The notes below the pieces were generated by a model that made no database searches, was not told the origin of the DNA, and saw nothing but the letters and a program-made list of their open reading frames with translations. A stretch of DNA of 64,000 nt from Bedellia somnulentella (lineage: Eukaryota; Arthropoda; Insecta; Lepidoptera; Bedelliidae), in contig OY755187.1 of NCBI GenBank assembly GCA_963576735.1, positions 868,001 to 932,000 on the forward strand. The letters are read 5' to 3'. Position 1 is the stretch's first letter. Every line of letters begins with the position of its first letter. Shown here piece after piece: positions 30,797 to 42,000 of this stretch. The translations under genes and the position numbers were made by a program.

Positions 30797-33171
30797 AGGC
30801 GTGTGCTCGAACAACGCTGTATGTAGCAATTTGCAGTTTGGAAAAAAATAAAAAAAAACATTATAAATTTGCAACAATAATGTTTTATTGTTAAAATTTA
30901 ACAAAATTATAATTATTAGGAACTTGAACATACAATATGAGTAATGAAACATTTAGGAACATAACAGTAATAATTTTAAACAAAATTTTAAATTTTACTC
31001 AGTAGAACAATGCTGTATGGCACATGACATACAGCATTGTTCAAGTAAGCTCTGACAACAAAAGAAGCTTATAATCAGCTCTTCTAAAACTAAAAGTAGA
31101 AATTAAACATCTATTAAGTACTAGCTAAATTAATATAGAACTCAGCACATTCTGGGCGAAGATATTGTGTCATATCAAGCAAATCTTTCTTTTTCTCTTT
31201 TGTTATAGGCAAGATGTCCTTATATAAAACAGGCAAAGATTCAGGAGGAACCTGCAAATTATTCAATGCCCTTTGTTTTTTAAATATGTCATGACGAATC
31301 CACGGCCTTAGACTATTGTGACTTTCTCGCACATATACACCCATCGGATCATCCTTAGTCAGCTTAAGCCATGCCACTTGGGTAATTTTAAGGGTATTTT
31401 TTTGTAAGTTTGACTCTAGATGGGATAAATCTTTGAAATCGTTTTGTTGTAGCTCATTAATAAGAAACGGTTTATTGAGCCTTGCCTCTGCTATGACATA
31501 TTTCCAGTCCGTTGGCAAAAATACATCATGTCGAACTTTCTTTCTGCGTTCTATTAAAGCAAAATCCCTATCGCAGGGTAAGAATGAGTGCCCAGAACAT
31601 AGAAACTTTTGATTCACCTCTGTAAAATATTGTTGTTTTACTAAATATGCATACAATGTCAATACACGCCAGTTGTTATTTTGACCAACACAACGGTCTG
31701 ACCAAACAATAAGTTTTCGCTCTTGGTTCTCTTCAAGTGGCTGAAAATTATCCAGGATATATTTTAAAATACATGAAGCAATCTCTGCAGATCCTCTTTC
31801 TGCAATCGTCTCATTCCACAAGTTTATTACTGATTACCGTTGGCCAACATTGTTTATGCCAAGGTTATAACACGACAACTGCCTCTGATAAAACACACTT
31901 GAATGTGTTAATGTTGGACAAAAAAGAACTTGTTGAAGATCAACACATATTGTGATAACATTAGGGTTATTGGCAGCCCTATCTGTGTCTAATGCAAGAT
32001 GTTTATAAGCTTGATCACTCTTCATGTGGTGAATTAAGCTTTCTCTTTCCCATTTATCTCTTTCTTCTGTGGTACTGGCCGCTATCATTTTTATGTATAA
32101 TGAATCACAGTACTTACATGTATCAGATCTTGGTAAACCAAATCGCAAGCGTGGTGTTATCTCTCTAAATACTTGCAAATAAAGAGTTCTGTTTATCTTA
32201 TCAGCAAACTCTGGGTATTTTGTTTTGAACATGTTTACCATTTTATTAATATTAAGTTCAGCGGGGAGGTACTCACATTCCGTTTTGTGACGGCTATAGT
32301 GGCTCAGTTGCTTCGGAAGGCTTTCAATATGTTCCCGTATTTTACTCTTTAAACTATCAGGAGTACGATAAGGTCGATTGTCGTGTTTTCCACGTTGATC
32401 TTTGGGGACAATCACCCCATTCTTCATTTTCGTTTGCAGGGTCTGTAAACGCCGCTGTGTCTGGGAAAATGTATGTAGTAACGTTCTTTGGCAAACTTCT
32501 TTGTTTTTAATAGCGTATGTGAACGTAGACAATCTTCTAGAGTTCGATTCTGTCTTACCCTTCTTCCTTCTTGTTGGTTCCTTAATAGTCATGCACTGCA
32601 TTAAAAAACATGACTGATCATCATAACTAAGTTTGTAATAATCGTTGTAATATTCCAACTTTTGCTCTAATGTCAGTGATGCACAACCTTCTTTTTTGCA
32701 GACATCTTTACAAATACGAGCCTAAAACAAAGATAAAATATGTAAACAAAGTTTACAAAAAGTTGTCATCAAAATCACAACAAACGTACAGCGTTGTTCT
32801 ACTTACAGTTGATGGGGGTATTTTAGCAGGTACATGTACGCCACGTTTTGAAATATATTCCTCGCCATGATCTCGAGCCCTTTTTCTTTTGATATCCTTC
32901 CACTCTTGCATGTTAATCTTGCGTTTTCTCACTTTATTCATCTTATTTTGCGACCCTTCCGTCAAAACAATACTCTGATCGCCCGCCATTTTTTTGACAT
33001 ACATCATTGTTCATCTGTACGCCAAATTTTGACAGCCGCTAACTTCAATCTCGTTATGAATGAAATAACTATGTTCACTGCAAACGGTGCCGGTATTGCC
33101 ATACAACATTGTTCCATCGTTAGGTAGATTTCGAAAATTTGTAACATACAGCGTTGTTCGAGCACACGCCT
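30797..33171 (-). mobile_element. Complete DNA transposon, DUF7869-like family
   Basis: 2,375 bp. Perfect terminal inverted repeats of about 28 bp begin AGGCGTGTGCTCGAACAACG at both ends, and the similarity extends to about 38 bp. A 6-bp target duplication CAAATG flanks it. Extra copies of a subterminal motif like CATACAGCATTGTTC lie at about 31004, 31025, 32786 and 33098. One spliced gene fills the interior. This is a well-delimited element of a family I cannot place in a named superfamily. Confidence 0.88.
31114..33007 (-). CDS. Putative transposase (DUF7869-like, RNase H fold), two exons, one nonsense mutation
   Basis: Exon 1 is 33007-32807 (67 codons, basic, ISKRGVHVPAKIPPST), with donor GTAAGT. 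After an 85-bp intron, exon 2 starts at 32721 (acceptor TTTTAG) with ARICKDVCKKEGCASLTLEQ and runs to 31114. A Cys-containing N-terminal part, a basic helix-rich region and a CKYCDSL finger lead to the putative catalytic core: ITICVDLQQVLFCP, KLIVWSDRCVGQNNN, and GHSFLPCDRDFALIERRKK. I take these as acidic residues of an RNase H-like active site. A single TAA at 31834-31836 interrupts an otherwise intact frame of about 600 codons. Family name and function are inferred from motif memory. Confidence 0.7.
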
Positions 33172-33177
33172 CAAATG

Positions 33178-33634
33178 TGTTATTATAGATTGTAAAGATA
33201 GATAAGAATAAGTCGTTCGTGGTAATATAAGTTACTCTATGGTGATGTGACATATGTTTTTAAAGTTGACATTGGCGAAATTATTAAGAAAATATTGAAG
33301 TAAGTAACGTAGTTACATCAACGCCATCTACAGAGCTCTAGGAAACTATGTTGTTTTTTTATTTCTCAAAAGGAAAACCTCTCAAAATCCTTTGCCTGTT
33401 CATTAAACATAAAAGAGAAAAAAAAACTGGCTGTTATTGTCAAAAATTATACATCGAAAAATGAAAAGAAAAAAATCCTATTTACCCTGCAATGAAATTG
33501 TATTGTACAAAATCACCTTAAAGTAGTAATTTATGTGATTAAAACGTTACATTTAAATAAGAAGAATGTGGAGCAATTTAAATTAAAAACAGAAAAAATA
33601 GGGATGTTTTAGCCTACTTATGAAAAACATGCAA
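33178..33634. other. Unassigned AT-rich spacer
   Basis: Between two DNA transposons. No ORF, repeat or exon that I could support. Confidence 0.4.
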
Positions 33635-33770
33635 GGTTCAGGCTCACAAAAAATGTACCATTACACACGGGAACTTGTAACGCACGATAACACACTGGAA
33701 ATATGTAACACACTGGAAATATTGTTAAGGCTAGTTCACATGTGAATTAAATTAAAAACTAAGTAGGTAC

Positions 33771-34253
33771 ATAGTAGTCATATTTATTAATTAAATAAAA
33801 TCAAAAGCTTCACTAAGGTATAGCGCAATTATTACATCTTTGATACTAATTAATCGCATAATGAGATCTGAATTTTTACGATCACATGTTTTTAATCACA
33901 GCTTTTTTTTTAGTATTTTTTTTTTATTATTATTTATTTATTTATTTATATGTTTTTTTTTTAATTTGTGTATTTGTTGTTGCACATAGGTATTATTTTT
34001 TCCTATTCCAGTAGGTAGTAGTCATATTTATTAATTAAATAAAATCAAAAGCTTCACTAAGGTATAGCGCAATTATTACATCTTAGATACTAATTAATCG
34101 CATAATGAGATCTGAATTTTTAATTTGTTTCTTTTTGGATAGTTTTCGATCACATGTTTTTAATCACAGTTTTTTTTAGTATTTTTTATTTTTATTTTAT
34201 TTTTTATTTTTTTTGTGTACTTGTTGCATATAGGTATTAATTTTTCCTACTCA
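33771..34253. repeat. Tandem duplication of about 240 bp
   Basis: TAGTAGTCATATTTATTAAT starts each unit (about 33771 and 34016). Units are largely identical apart from T-rich stretches and one 20-bp insertion in the second. Confidence 0.85.
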
Positions 34254-37140
34254 AAATAAATCTCGTCGCTAGTAACAGCTAAAAAGTATTCTTTTGGTCG
34301 TTCCGTGTTTTGTTTAATTTCAATCCGTTTTACAATCAAATCCTCAGTGACAGCATCTTCATCTTTTATTTTTTGAGCAACAAATTTTAGAGTCGGTTTT
34401 TTAGAATCGTATGGTAAAATAACTTTTCCCTTCTTCAGCACGAATATCATCTATAAATCCTATGTAGTACTTCCATGCGCCCCTTTGGTAGTATCTGACA
34501 AGTACAGTGTCTTTGAAACATAGCCTCCATATATTTGAATGAATTTCCGATGTCATTTCCTGATTTATTGAATTGCCAAAGTCTTTTATCTCATTATGCT
34601 GAACCGTAGTCATGACCGTTTCTCCAGCCGAGTTAGTTTCTATTATTCCCTCATTTTCATTCAGAATAAGACTTATTCCTGTCGCTTCATTTCTAGTGTC
34701 TAACTCTGTTTCATAATTTGACTCGTCATCTGTAATGTGATACTCATCGGAAGAATCATGCAAAGAATATTCTTCGTCTGTACTGCTCTCATGTTTTGTT
34801 TTAAATTTCTTATTTCTAGGGTTTATGTCTATAAGTTTTCTTTTCTTAGGATTGTTCTTCTTTGTATCAATTTTATCAATAAAAGGCAGAGTATTTTCTT
34901 TCGAGGTTGTGGCAGCTATGATTGTTTTTGGGTCCACTTCTTTAATATTGAATGGGCCATATTGAGTTAAATCAAAGTAAGGCTTATTTTCCTCAGTATT
35001 TTTAATATCTGATAATACTGTTATCTTTTTTGCAGGTGCAATTGATTTTTCCTTCTTCACTATTATGGGTTTTAGTAAGTCCGCAGATCTCACATTAAGA
35101 CAGTCGCAAAAACCTGGTTTACTCTTTTGGCAAAAACAGCTTAGATAACAGTAAAAAATAGAATTGGCTGAGTCAACGTTGTTAATGATTTGATGTATTT
35201 TCATCGTATTTTGTACTGGTACTAGTTCTACTGATTCGTTGAGTATGGCATCATCGGGAACATAAAATAGTTGTATTTCTGTTTTAGACGCCTGGAGCAA
35301 TTTCGTAAGCTGTTTTAGCGTCAGGAATATCCGAACCATAAGCGACAAGTGAATCTAATGTACGTTTAATAGCTCCTCCCACGCCATCAGCGGCTCCTTT
35401 GCCATGAGAGGCTTCGAAAAAGTTCCATGTTGAATATGGAAACCCGAGTTCCTTTGTTAGTTTTGAGAAATAGTAAAAGTTTTTTTTTGCCGATACTGAA
35501 CAGTAGGGCCATCTGAATGAAAATGAATTCCATTTACTTTAGGTAGTTTCTGTTTGATCAATTTTAGCACTGGCAACAGATGAGCCCAAATGGCGTCCGG
35601 TCCATGCTCCTTGTTTGGGGACAGAGATGCGAAGGATTGAATACCGTTTTTAGTATATAACATACCAGTGTGAAGACTAATTTGTTGTCTTGATCCATCA
35701 AAATGCATTGCCTGTATTTCAGTGCTTAATTTACAAGAATAGTTTTCCGAAAAGTCGATGTGCAATGCTATGGTGAGGTCATCCAGAATTTTCGTGCACC
35801 GGCGATATTCTTTGTACTGATGGATGATATGCAATTCTTTTTGAAACGCGTTCAAGAGTGTTTGGACGTACCAGTCTTTTTTTCCTTGTCAATTTTCTTC
35901 GTCACATCGCTATTTCTTTTTGGTTGGTATTTATGAGATTTCAAAACCCATTCGTACCATGAAATGCTGTCATTTAGATTTTTGTCACCCATAGTAAAGT
36001 TGATAAGCTTATGTTTACACAACTCACACTCTCCGTAAGAACATTTTTTAAATCTTAAATCACAAACAACCATGCCCAATAATTCTTCAAGATCTTTTGT
36101 TCCTATTAATCCAGTTGCCTCGAGTACTGTGGCTTTCATTTGTAAATTTTCGTGTCTTTTGCAAGCACATGTATCTCGCTTCTCTGCTTTTGGTGGCAAT
36201 ATATAAAAGGGCCTGTATCTTTTAAATGTAGCGAATGAAAAATTTCCGCCTTCTTGTCTGTATTTTTGGTGTAGTTTACGTAGAGTTCCAAGCAAATACC
36301 TTCGCTGTTTTTTTTGTTTCTTTTGTGTTTTTACTTCATTTTTGCCTGCCGTCATTCTACTGACATCGTCCCTCTCTCAAGTGGGCCTCTATTAAGCCGC
36401 TTTTATTGCTCTGTCGCGTATGATGTCGAATTTTTCCTTTTAAGCCTAAATAAGTAGCGACTTTAGTCTTCATGTTGTATCTTTCTATAATGTCACTTTT
36501 ACTGAAAACATTTTTCATCAATCGTTTTTCTTGAGCGTTTTTATTTTTGTAATTTTCCTTTATACTTTCTACAATAACGTGATGTTCAAGCAGTGTTTTT
36601 TTCACTCTTTCCTTTCCTTCAGCATTCGTTTTTGAAGAAGGAGTCATTTTTTCAACATCGTCTTTATTAATAGATATTTTTGGACTTGAGTTTACATTTT
36701 CTTCAATACTACGAATTAATTTGTTTTTCTCGTTGATAATATTTAGTAATTCATTGTTTTTTTTGTACACATCTGTTTAATTTTTGCCTCATGTTTTTTA
36801 AGAGTCGTTTATATTTTCTAACTTCCTCTTTTATTTTTTTGTTTTCCGTCTTTAGCTTATAAATCCCTCTTCTAGTATTATTCCTCTTCTGTTTTAAAAC
36901 TTGTGCATGTTCCGCTGAAGGCACTACTTCAGACTTCTGTTCTTGTTTAGTTTTCTTCTTTCTATCTCTCCACTGCTTTCTTATATTATCCTGCTCTGAT
37001 GGAGTAAATTCTGTTATTTTCTTTCTATTTTGTTTTGTTCTCTCAGCATTTTTTCTTTTCTGTAATATGAACTTTTCCAGATTTTTTTCTTTCAGCCTTT
37101 CCCGATACAGTTTTTGTCTTTCAGCCGGCGTTAGTGGCAT
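34247..37140 (-). pseudogene. Transposase-like gene of the unclassified element, multiple frameshifts
   Basis: Starts MPLTPAERQKLYRERLKE, a very basic coiled-coil/bZIP-like N-terminus. It continues through shifted frames with ERDDVSRMTAGKNEV, a Cys region (RDTCACKRHENLQ), ALHIDFSENYSCKLSTEIQ, IHFHSDGPTVQYR, and FFEASHGKGAADGVGG. The repeated D-containing blocks suggest an RNase H-like catalytic core. The C-terminal VLVRYYQRGAWKYYIGFID looks Tudor/BAH-like. At least five frame breaks. Many insect genomes carry relatives of this protein. Superfamily not known to me. Confidence 0.6.
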
Positions 37141-37163
37141 CTGAAAAAAAACAACTGTTGATA

Positions 37164-37414
37164 TCTTACTAATATTATAAATGCGAAAATATATTTGGAT
37201 GTTTAGATGTTTGAATGTTTAGATGTTTGGATGTTTAGATGTTTGGATGTTTGTTCCGCTTTCACGCCTAAACTACTATACGGATTTGGATGAAATTTGT
37301 AATAGAGATAGTTTGTACCCTGGATTAATACATAGAATACTTTTTACCGGGAAAAGTCTTATTCCCACGGGAAAATCTTATATAACGCGAGCGTAGCCGC
37401 GGGCGGAAAGCTAG
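37164..37414 (+). mobile_element. Short non-autonomous Helitron
   Basis: 5' end TCTTACTAATATTATAAATG and 3' end GCCGCGGGCGGAAAGCTAG, inserted between A and T. A run of 8-bp repeats (ATGTTTAG/ATGTTTGG) fills 37198-37254. Typical of lepidopteran non-autonomous Helitrons. Confidence 0.85.
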
Positions 37415-37535
37415 TGTCAAAATAAAATTAATTTTAGATAATATTACATATTGTATGCATCAGAGTCAGGACCGCGTGTATTGGAAATCTCGGGGACGCC
37501 ATTGTCCAGCAGTGGATATCCTAATGACTTTACAA

Positions 37536-37582
37536 TGTGAACTAAGCTTTACACATTTCCCGTGTGTAAAGCTTAGTTCACA
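37536..37582. repeat. Near-perfect hairpin
   Basis: GTGAACTAAGCTTTACAC and its reverse complement face each other across about 10 bp, in the subterminal zone of the unclassified transposon. Confidence 0.85.
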
Positions 37583-38367
37583 CAATTTCGTAACACACGT
37601 GAACAAACACACGTGAGAAACATAACCTAAAAGTCATGTAGCATCTTTAAAATGCAATGCACATCGGTATTAAACTGCATTATTTGATCATATTAATGTA
37701 ATGTCCTCTTCCACTACCCTAACCCGTAACAAATATATTTTACTACTTACCATGCGAAATTGCTTCCGAAAAACCACAAAAATTAAAGGACGAAAAGTAA
37801 CCCACACAGAGCATTGCCTCTTCCACGAAAACCAAGATGTCTGACAACACACTGACATTTCATGTTGAAAAAAGTAATGTTGCCATCGCAAAAAATAAAT
37901 ATCATGTGTTGCTAGTTCTTATCATAAGAAAACTACTACGTAACAAATTGATTGTAACACACGTGAAATGTAATGGGCATATTTGTTTTTCACATCATAT
38001 TTTTTAGATTATTGCCAGTTTTGTTAATATCTTCCATTGAAATAGTATTTTTAACTCCATAAATTTTACATATTACCTCATTAGCACGATAAAAAGTACA
38101 TAAAGGATGAAATTAAAAAAATAATGAACTCGATATGGGGTGGACACATTTTATTTTTGTATAAAACTGGAAAAAGTAATTTATTGTAACAGTTCGTTTT
38201 TTGGTTAAATTCATAATATTCACTATTACAAAAGCCTAATACTAACAAGTTAATAATAGCCAACATGGAAAACAAAAGATTGTTTTTTTCTTAACTCAGA
38301 ATTGGGCACATAATAAATATGGATAAAGTACAATTTTTGTGAGCCTGAACCACAATAAAGATTACTG

Positions 38368-39063
38368 TTACTTCCGTGCTGCACGTACGGGCCTGGTTGT
38401 GGTCGTCTTCTGGGGTTTCAGAGGTAAATTAGAAGTGCCTGTATTGGAAACAACGGGTGCAGGAGCGCTCGGAACTTTTCTTAACTCAGCAACAGTAATT
38501 ACACGATGCCGCGATCCATCCGGTGCCAAAATATGAACAAACCCTTCGCGGGTCCAGCATTGCGTCACTCCAAACTTTTCCCATGCTGCAATGAAAGCAT
38601 CGTGTCGCCGTTTAGTCAGGAACTCTGATAATGTGACTCCAGTACCCTTAAGTCTTGTTTTGGAAGACCATGCCAATAGAGGTCTAGTTCGATTGCCTAT
38701 AGAGCGCCTCATACGTTTACAGCGGCTAATATCAGTGGAAACAAAACTAGTAAAACAGAGCTTCTCAGTGACCAACTTGGTAGCGAGCGCAGTTGTGTCA
38801 TCTTTGGTCTCAGCCACACCATTTTTGCGCCTGCTTCGCATCTCCAATTGGTCTGTCTCGTGGGCTAGCATCTCTATCTGCTTCTGGAGACAGGATATCG
38901 TCTGGGTTACAAACAGGCGGAATGCAACAAATTCTGCGGAGATACCAGCGACAGAAGCTGCGGGTGCACTAGAATGATGTAGCTCATTTTCAAATGCTGC
39001 CATCCGCTTATTGAGCGCATCCATCATACCATCCAGCGAGTCTTGGATTAACTTGGCCTCCAT
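38368..39063 (-). CDS. LINE ORF1 / FP25-like protein
   Basis: 231 residues from ATG at 39061-39063 to TAA at 38368-38370. A coiled-coil N-terminal half (ISCLQKQIEMLAHETDQLEM) leads to RSRRKN. Then comes a fragment of RNA-binding-like domain (ISRCKRMRRSIGNRTRPLL, TLSEFLTKRRHDAFIAAWEK, CWTREGFVHILAPDGSRH). Related ORFs, similar to L1 ORF1p and to baculovirus FP25-type proteins, are repeated in Lepidoptera. A block between RSRRKN and GVAE appears to be missing, so this may be a deleted copy. It abuts the terminal repeat of the unclassified transposon. Confidence 0.6.
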   Translation of the reverse strand: MEAKLIQDSLDGMMDALNKRMAAFENELHHSSAPAASVAGISAEFVAFRLFVTQTISCLQKQIEMLAHETDQLEMRSRRKNGVAETKDDTTALATKLVTEKLCFTSFVSTDISRCKRMRRSIGNRTRPLLAWSSKTRLKGTGVTLSEFLTKRRHDAFIAAWEKFGVTQCWTREGFVHILAPDGSRHRVITVAELRKVPSAPAPVVSNTGTSNLPLKPQKTTTTRPVRAARK

Positions 39064-39389
39064 TGGGTAGGACAGTGTAGTTTTTTAAGGTTAGTTTTTT
39101 AAACCTGATGCCTCATAATAAATAAAATAATTGCTGACAAGTGTTAGTACACTAAGTGACTTTAGAACATTAATTTAATCACTTTTATGTACAAATCAAT
39201 TAAATTTTAATTTTTTATCAAGAGAGCACTGTTTCATTTCTTACATCTACCCCCAAATTATCATTGTTGTCAGCCAATAGAAATTCATGGGTGGACATAA
39301 CCCTCTCTCAGAGCTCTCTACTATAATAAGAAACTGCACAGCAATGGGAATAAAATAATCTAAATAACTTTCAATATGATACTAACCTT

Positions 39390-39529
39390 ACTAATTTCAG
39401 ACTCAACTGGACCAACTCCAATGGAGGACTCTGTCCCAAATACTCCTGAAATTTTAACAGTTTCACTCCACAATTCCAGTACCACAAAACTATTGCCAGT
39501 TTGGCCTGTTGTTTTGTTGACCCCTTAGA
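39390..39529. other. Possible exon, strand uncertain
   Basis: Plus strand: after TTTCAG, an open frame with PTPMEDSVPNTPEILTVSL ends in TAG. Minus strand: an open frame with NKTTGQTGNSFVVLELWSE ends at a donor AAG/GTTAGT. Both look exon-like; I cannot choose. Confidence 0.3.
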
Positions 39530-39639
39530 GGAACACCGTTAAAAAAGTTTAAATTTGCATTTACGCTAAAATAATTCATGGATCTCGGCGGTTACAATAC
39601 AGCATGCAAAACAAGTCTTATAACTATCACAAATAACGT

Positions 39640-39755
39640 TTTATGTAGCGCGCTCCGACAGAGCCACCCGGGCGCCTCTCAACCGTTGACGGAATTTCAT
39701 AATTAAAAAGCAGAGGCGCCCGGGCGCTTCTCAACCGCTGAAGGGTTAAAAGCAG
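39640..39755. repeat. piggyBac-type terminus with paired 26-bp repeats
   Basis: The right end reads, inward, TTAACCCTTCAGCGG. Two similar blocks (CCCGGGCGCCTCTCAACCG at about 39668 and CCCGGGCGCTTCTCAACCG at about 39719) lie 50 bp apart. No left end was found. Confidence 0.4.
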
Positions 39756-39952
39756 CATTCTCATCTCTGGCCCGTTTTTTTAAAACCCTACAAGTCTGTA
39801 AAAGTAATATTCAGTTGCTGTAAGTGATATGACTGCAAAAATACATTTCGTATTTTCTATTTAGAAAAAAGATGAATATTCTTTAATTATTTGTTAATAA
39901 ATTTATCTCAAGGCTCTAAAACTGGCATGTGCCACTTGGTAAGATATGCATT

Positions 39953-40195
39953 ATACATACATACATACATATACTCACGGCTATATTTCCCTAAAAGGGG
40001 TAGCCAGAGCTAAGGAATTATAAATTCCTCAGCCACTTTTGGAAATTGAGTGGGGAAAAGATGGTAAAAATAAAGGATTTTGGTGATGGGTCTCCAACCG
40101 CATCGCCCAAAAATCCAATAAAAAGCCCCTATACCCTTAGTCGCCTCTTACGACACCCTTGGGTAGAAAGGGGTAGCGACATTCTAAGCCGGCAC
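39953..40195 (-). mobile_element. SINE-like family D, near full length
   Basis: CATA-repeat tail at the left, GGGGTAGCCAGAGC and GCGATGCGGTTGGAGACCC (complement) inside, head at the right. Confidence 0.85.
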
Positions 40196-40501
40196 ATGCA
40201 TCCATAATGCATTTCTATGCATTATGGATAGTTTAAAAGACAACGGTATTGCCTCTACTTTAGTATTAGAAAACCGGATGATATATAAGTAATAAATATC
40301 ATTTTATGTCAAGGTATGATATCCTCAAAAACTTTTTATTTAAAATATTTTAGCTTAATTCATTCTCAATATTGAATGTTATGTTGATAATTAACCAGTG
40401 TTGCCATTTGGAAAAAAATGTGAAGAAGATTTTTGTTGTTGAAATTTTTGCCATCCTATCCATTCATATAATATTACCATCTTATTTTTTATTTATTTTT
40501 T

Positions 40502-40783
40502 ATGAAAGCTAACATCACTACAAACATGGCTACTGACTGTGCCGCTTGTAAGGAAAAAATACAAGATCTTAATTTCCTGAAATGTTCAACATGCGAACGT
40601 CTGTATGACCTTAAATGCCTGAACCTCTGTATTGAGTACCTCACTAACATGACGTTAGATCAAAGACAAAGCTGGTTTTGCCCGGAGTGCGCTAGTAAAC
40701 AAAGAAAAGGGGTTAACTCGAGTACCCCAGTGCGAAAGTGCAGAAAAAAAAACTTAAATGACCGACGAAAAGTGAACGAATAA
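40502..40783 (+). CDS. PHD-finger ORF (LINE ORF1-like), truncated
   Basis: 93 residues. Cys/His pattern CAAC, CSTC, LKCL, CPEC, as in the PHD-like finger at the start of many insect LINE ORF1 proteins (compare 12325-12950). The last 15 or so residues come from the inverted-repeat arm that begins near 40745, so the gene is cut there. Confidence 0.6.
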   Translation: MKANITTNMATDCAACKEKIQDLNFLKCSTCERLYDLKCLNLCIEYLTNMTLDQRQSWFCPECASKQRKGVNSSTPVRKCRKKNLNDRRKVNE

Positions 40784-40923
40784 ACTTCATCTCGGCCATG
40801 AATGCTATGTCGTCGTCTCTCGTCATACGGGACTGTGCTAACAAAAGTGGGAGGAGTCAGAGAATTTCGGAAGACACGACAGACGAGATATCTCGTCTCT
40901 TATTACTTGCTATACTAGCGCGG
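40745..40923 (+). repeat. Left arm of a long inverted repeat
   Basis: Pairs with 45357-45530 at roughly 88 percent by eye. Landmarks: GTGAACGAATAAAC, GTGGGAGGAGTC, CTTGCTATACTAGCG. It encloses 4.4 kb. Confidence 0.85.
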
Positions 40924-41437
40924 CAGTATATTTGTAATAAGTGCCGGGTTTAGTTAATTACAAGCGCCCTGAGCAAGATTGCTACGGCGTAACTAAAGCG
41001 CAATCCAAATCTATACGAAATAAAATTAGGCAAGTGCAAGTCCGACCAGTGGAGGGTTTCGTATTAGCAAGTATAGGTAAGCAAAGAGTTTATTTAGACT
41101 TACATTTTATTTTTTTAAACGGCTTACGCAATATTCCATATTTGGTGTAAATATTTTTTGAACTACCAACTTTGAGAGGATATGATTATTAAAACGATGT
41201 CATTTTTTAAGATCTATCTATAGGCACTCCATATGCATGGATGTGATAAAATCATATCCTTTTTTAAATTTACACACTTTTTGTATAAATTAACAAATTC
41301 TTATTTTAAATATTCTTCTTCACCATCAGTGGAAAAATATTGCTTGAATTTAAAAAAATAATCTGACATTAACATGATTCGGTTATATTCACATAGTTAA
41401 AAACCTAAATTTATTTAAATAATATAATAAAATTATA

Positions 41438-41611
41438 ATGACGACCGAGTTGCTTGATATCATTCAAATTAATGAAAAAACGGCTTTTCTTTGTGGTAAA
41501 TATCGCTATCATTGCCATAAAAAGAATAAAAATTTGTCGGAGGCATGGCACTTAATGCTGTGGTTCTTAAGTATTGGAGGGAAAATTAAATTTTATGGGT
41601 CGTGTGGCTCA
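41438..41611 (+). CDS. Short unrecognised ORF
   Basis: 57 codons, MTTELLDIIQINEKTAFLCG to IKFYGSCGS, ending TAA. His/Lys/Trp-rich (YRYHCHKKNKNLSEAWHLML). The pattern could be the start of a MADF-like or transposase N-terminal domain, but I do not recognise it. Confidence 0.3.
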
Positions 41612-41821
41612 TAATAGTAGTACGTAGTGTATTTTACGAGATTACTATTAATACCTGTTTAAGGGAACTTTTTGGCTATTTAGTTGTAGTTTGGTGTGAC
41701 CAGCCATAGCCATCTTTTGCGTATCCAGAAAATCTAAAAAAATAAATTATTTAAACGGAAATGTAAAATTTTCCTGCTATGTAGTGTTTTTTTTTATTTA
41801 TTTATTTGCTAAAAATCAGAT

Positions 41822-42000
41822 ATATATATGTTACGGCTAATAGCCGAAGTGCGACTGCACCTAGGTTTAGCCGGCTAAACCTAGGTGCAGCCAAGGGTGG
41901 TTGGCTAATCCTAGCTTTAGCCGGCTGATTTCGGCTACATCTAGTTTTATCCGTTGTCATATCGGCTAAAACTAGTTGTAGCCAAATCCCAGTGGCTAAA
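41822..42000. repeat. Array of alternating 21-bp palindromic units
   Basis: At least five units similar to GGCTACATCTAGTTTTAGCCG in alternating orientation. Two of them form a perfect 34-bp palindrome (half TGCACCTAGGTTTAGCC, about 41869-41902). Confidence 0.9.

Larger units (their letters stand above)
33635..38351 (-). mobile_element. Decayed, unclassified DNA transposon
   Basis: The ends carry an inverted repeat of about 23-24 bp starting GGTTCAGGCTCACAAAAA (33635 and, reversed, 38351). Subterminal GTAACACAC-type motifs lie at about 33680-33720 on the left and 37590-37965 on the right. The transposase pseudogene lies inside, along with a Helitron and a tandem duplication. I could not find a matching target duplication, so the end points are less certain. 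Confidence 0.6.

Noticed and set aside
34016..34253. LTR pair (two 240-bp direct repeats)
   Set aside because: The repeats are adjacent with nothing between them; a tandem duplication.
38368..39063. Baculovirus FP25 gene, i.e. viral integration
   Set aside because: Similar ORFs are repeated transposon proteins in Lepidoptera, and no other viral gene is nearby.
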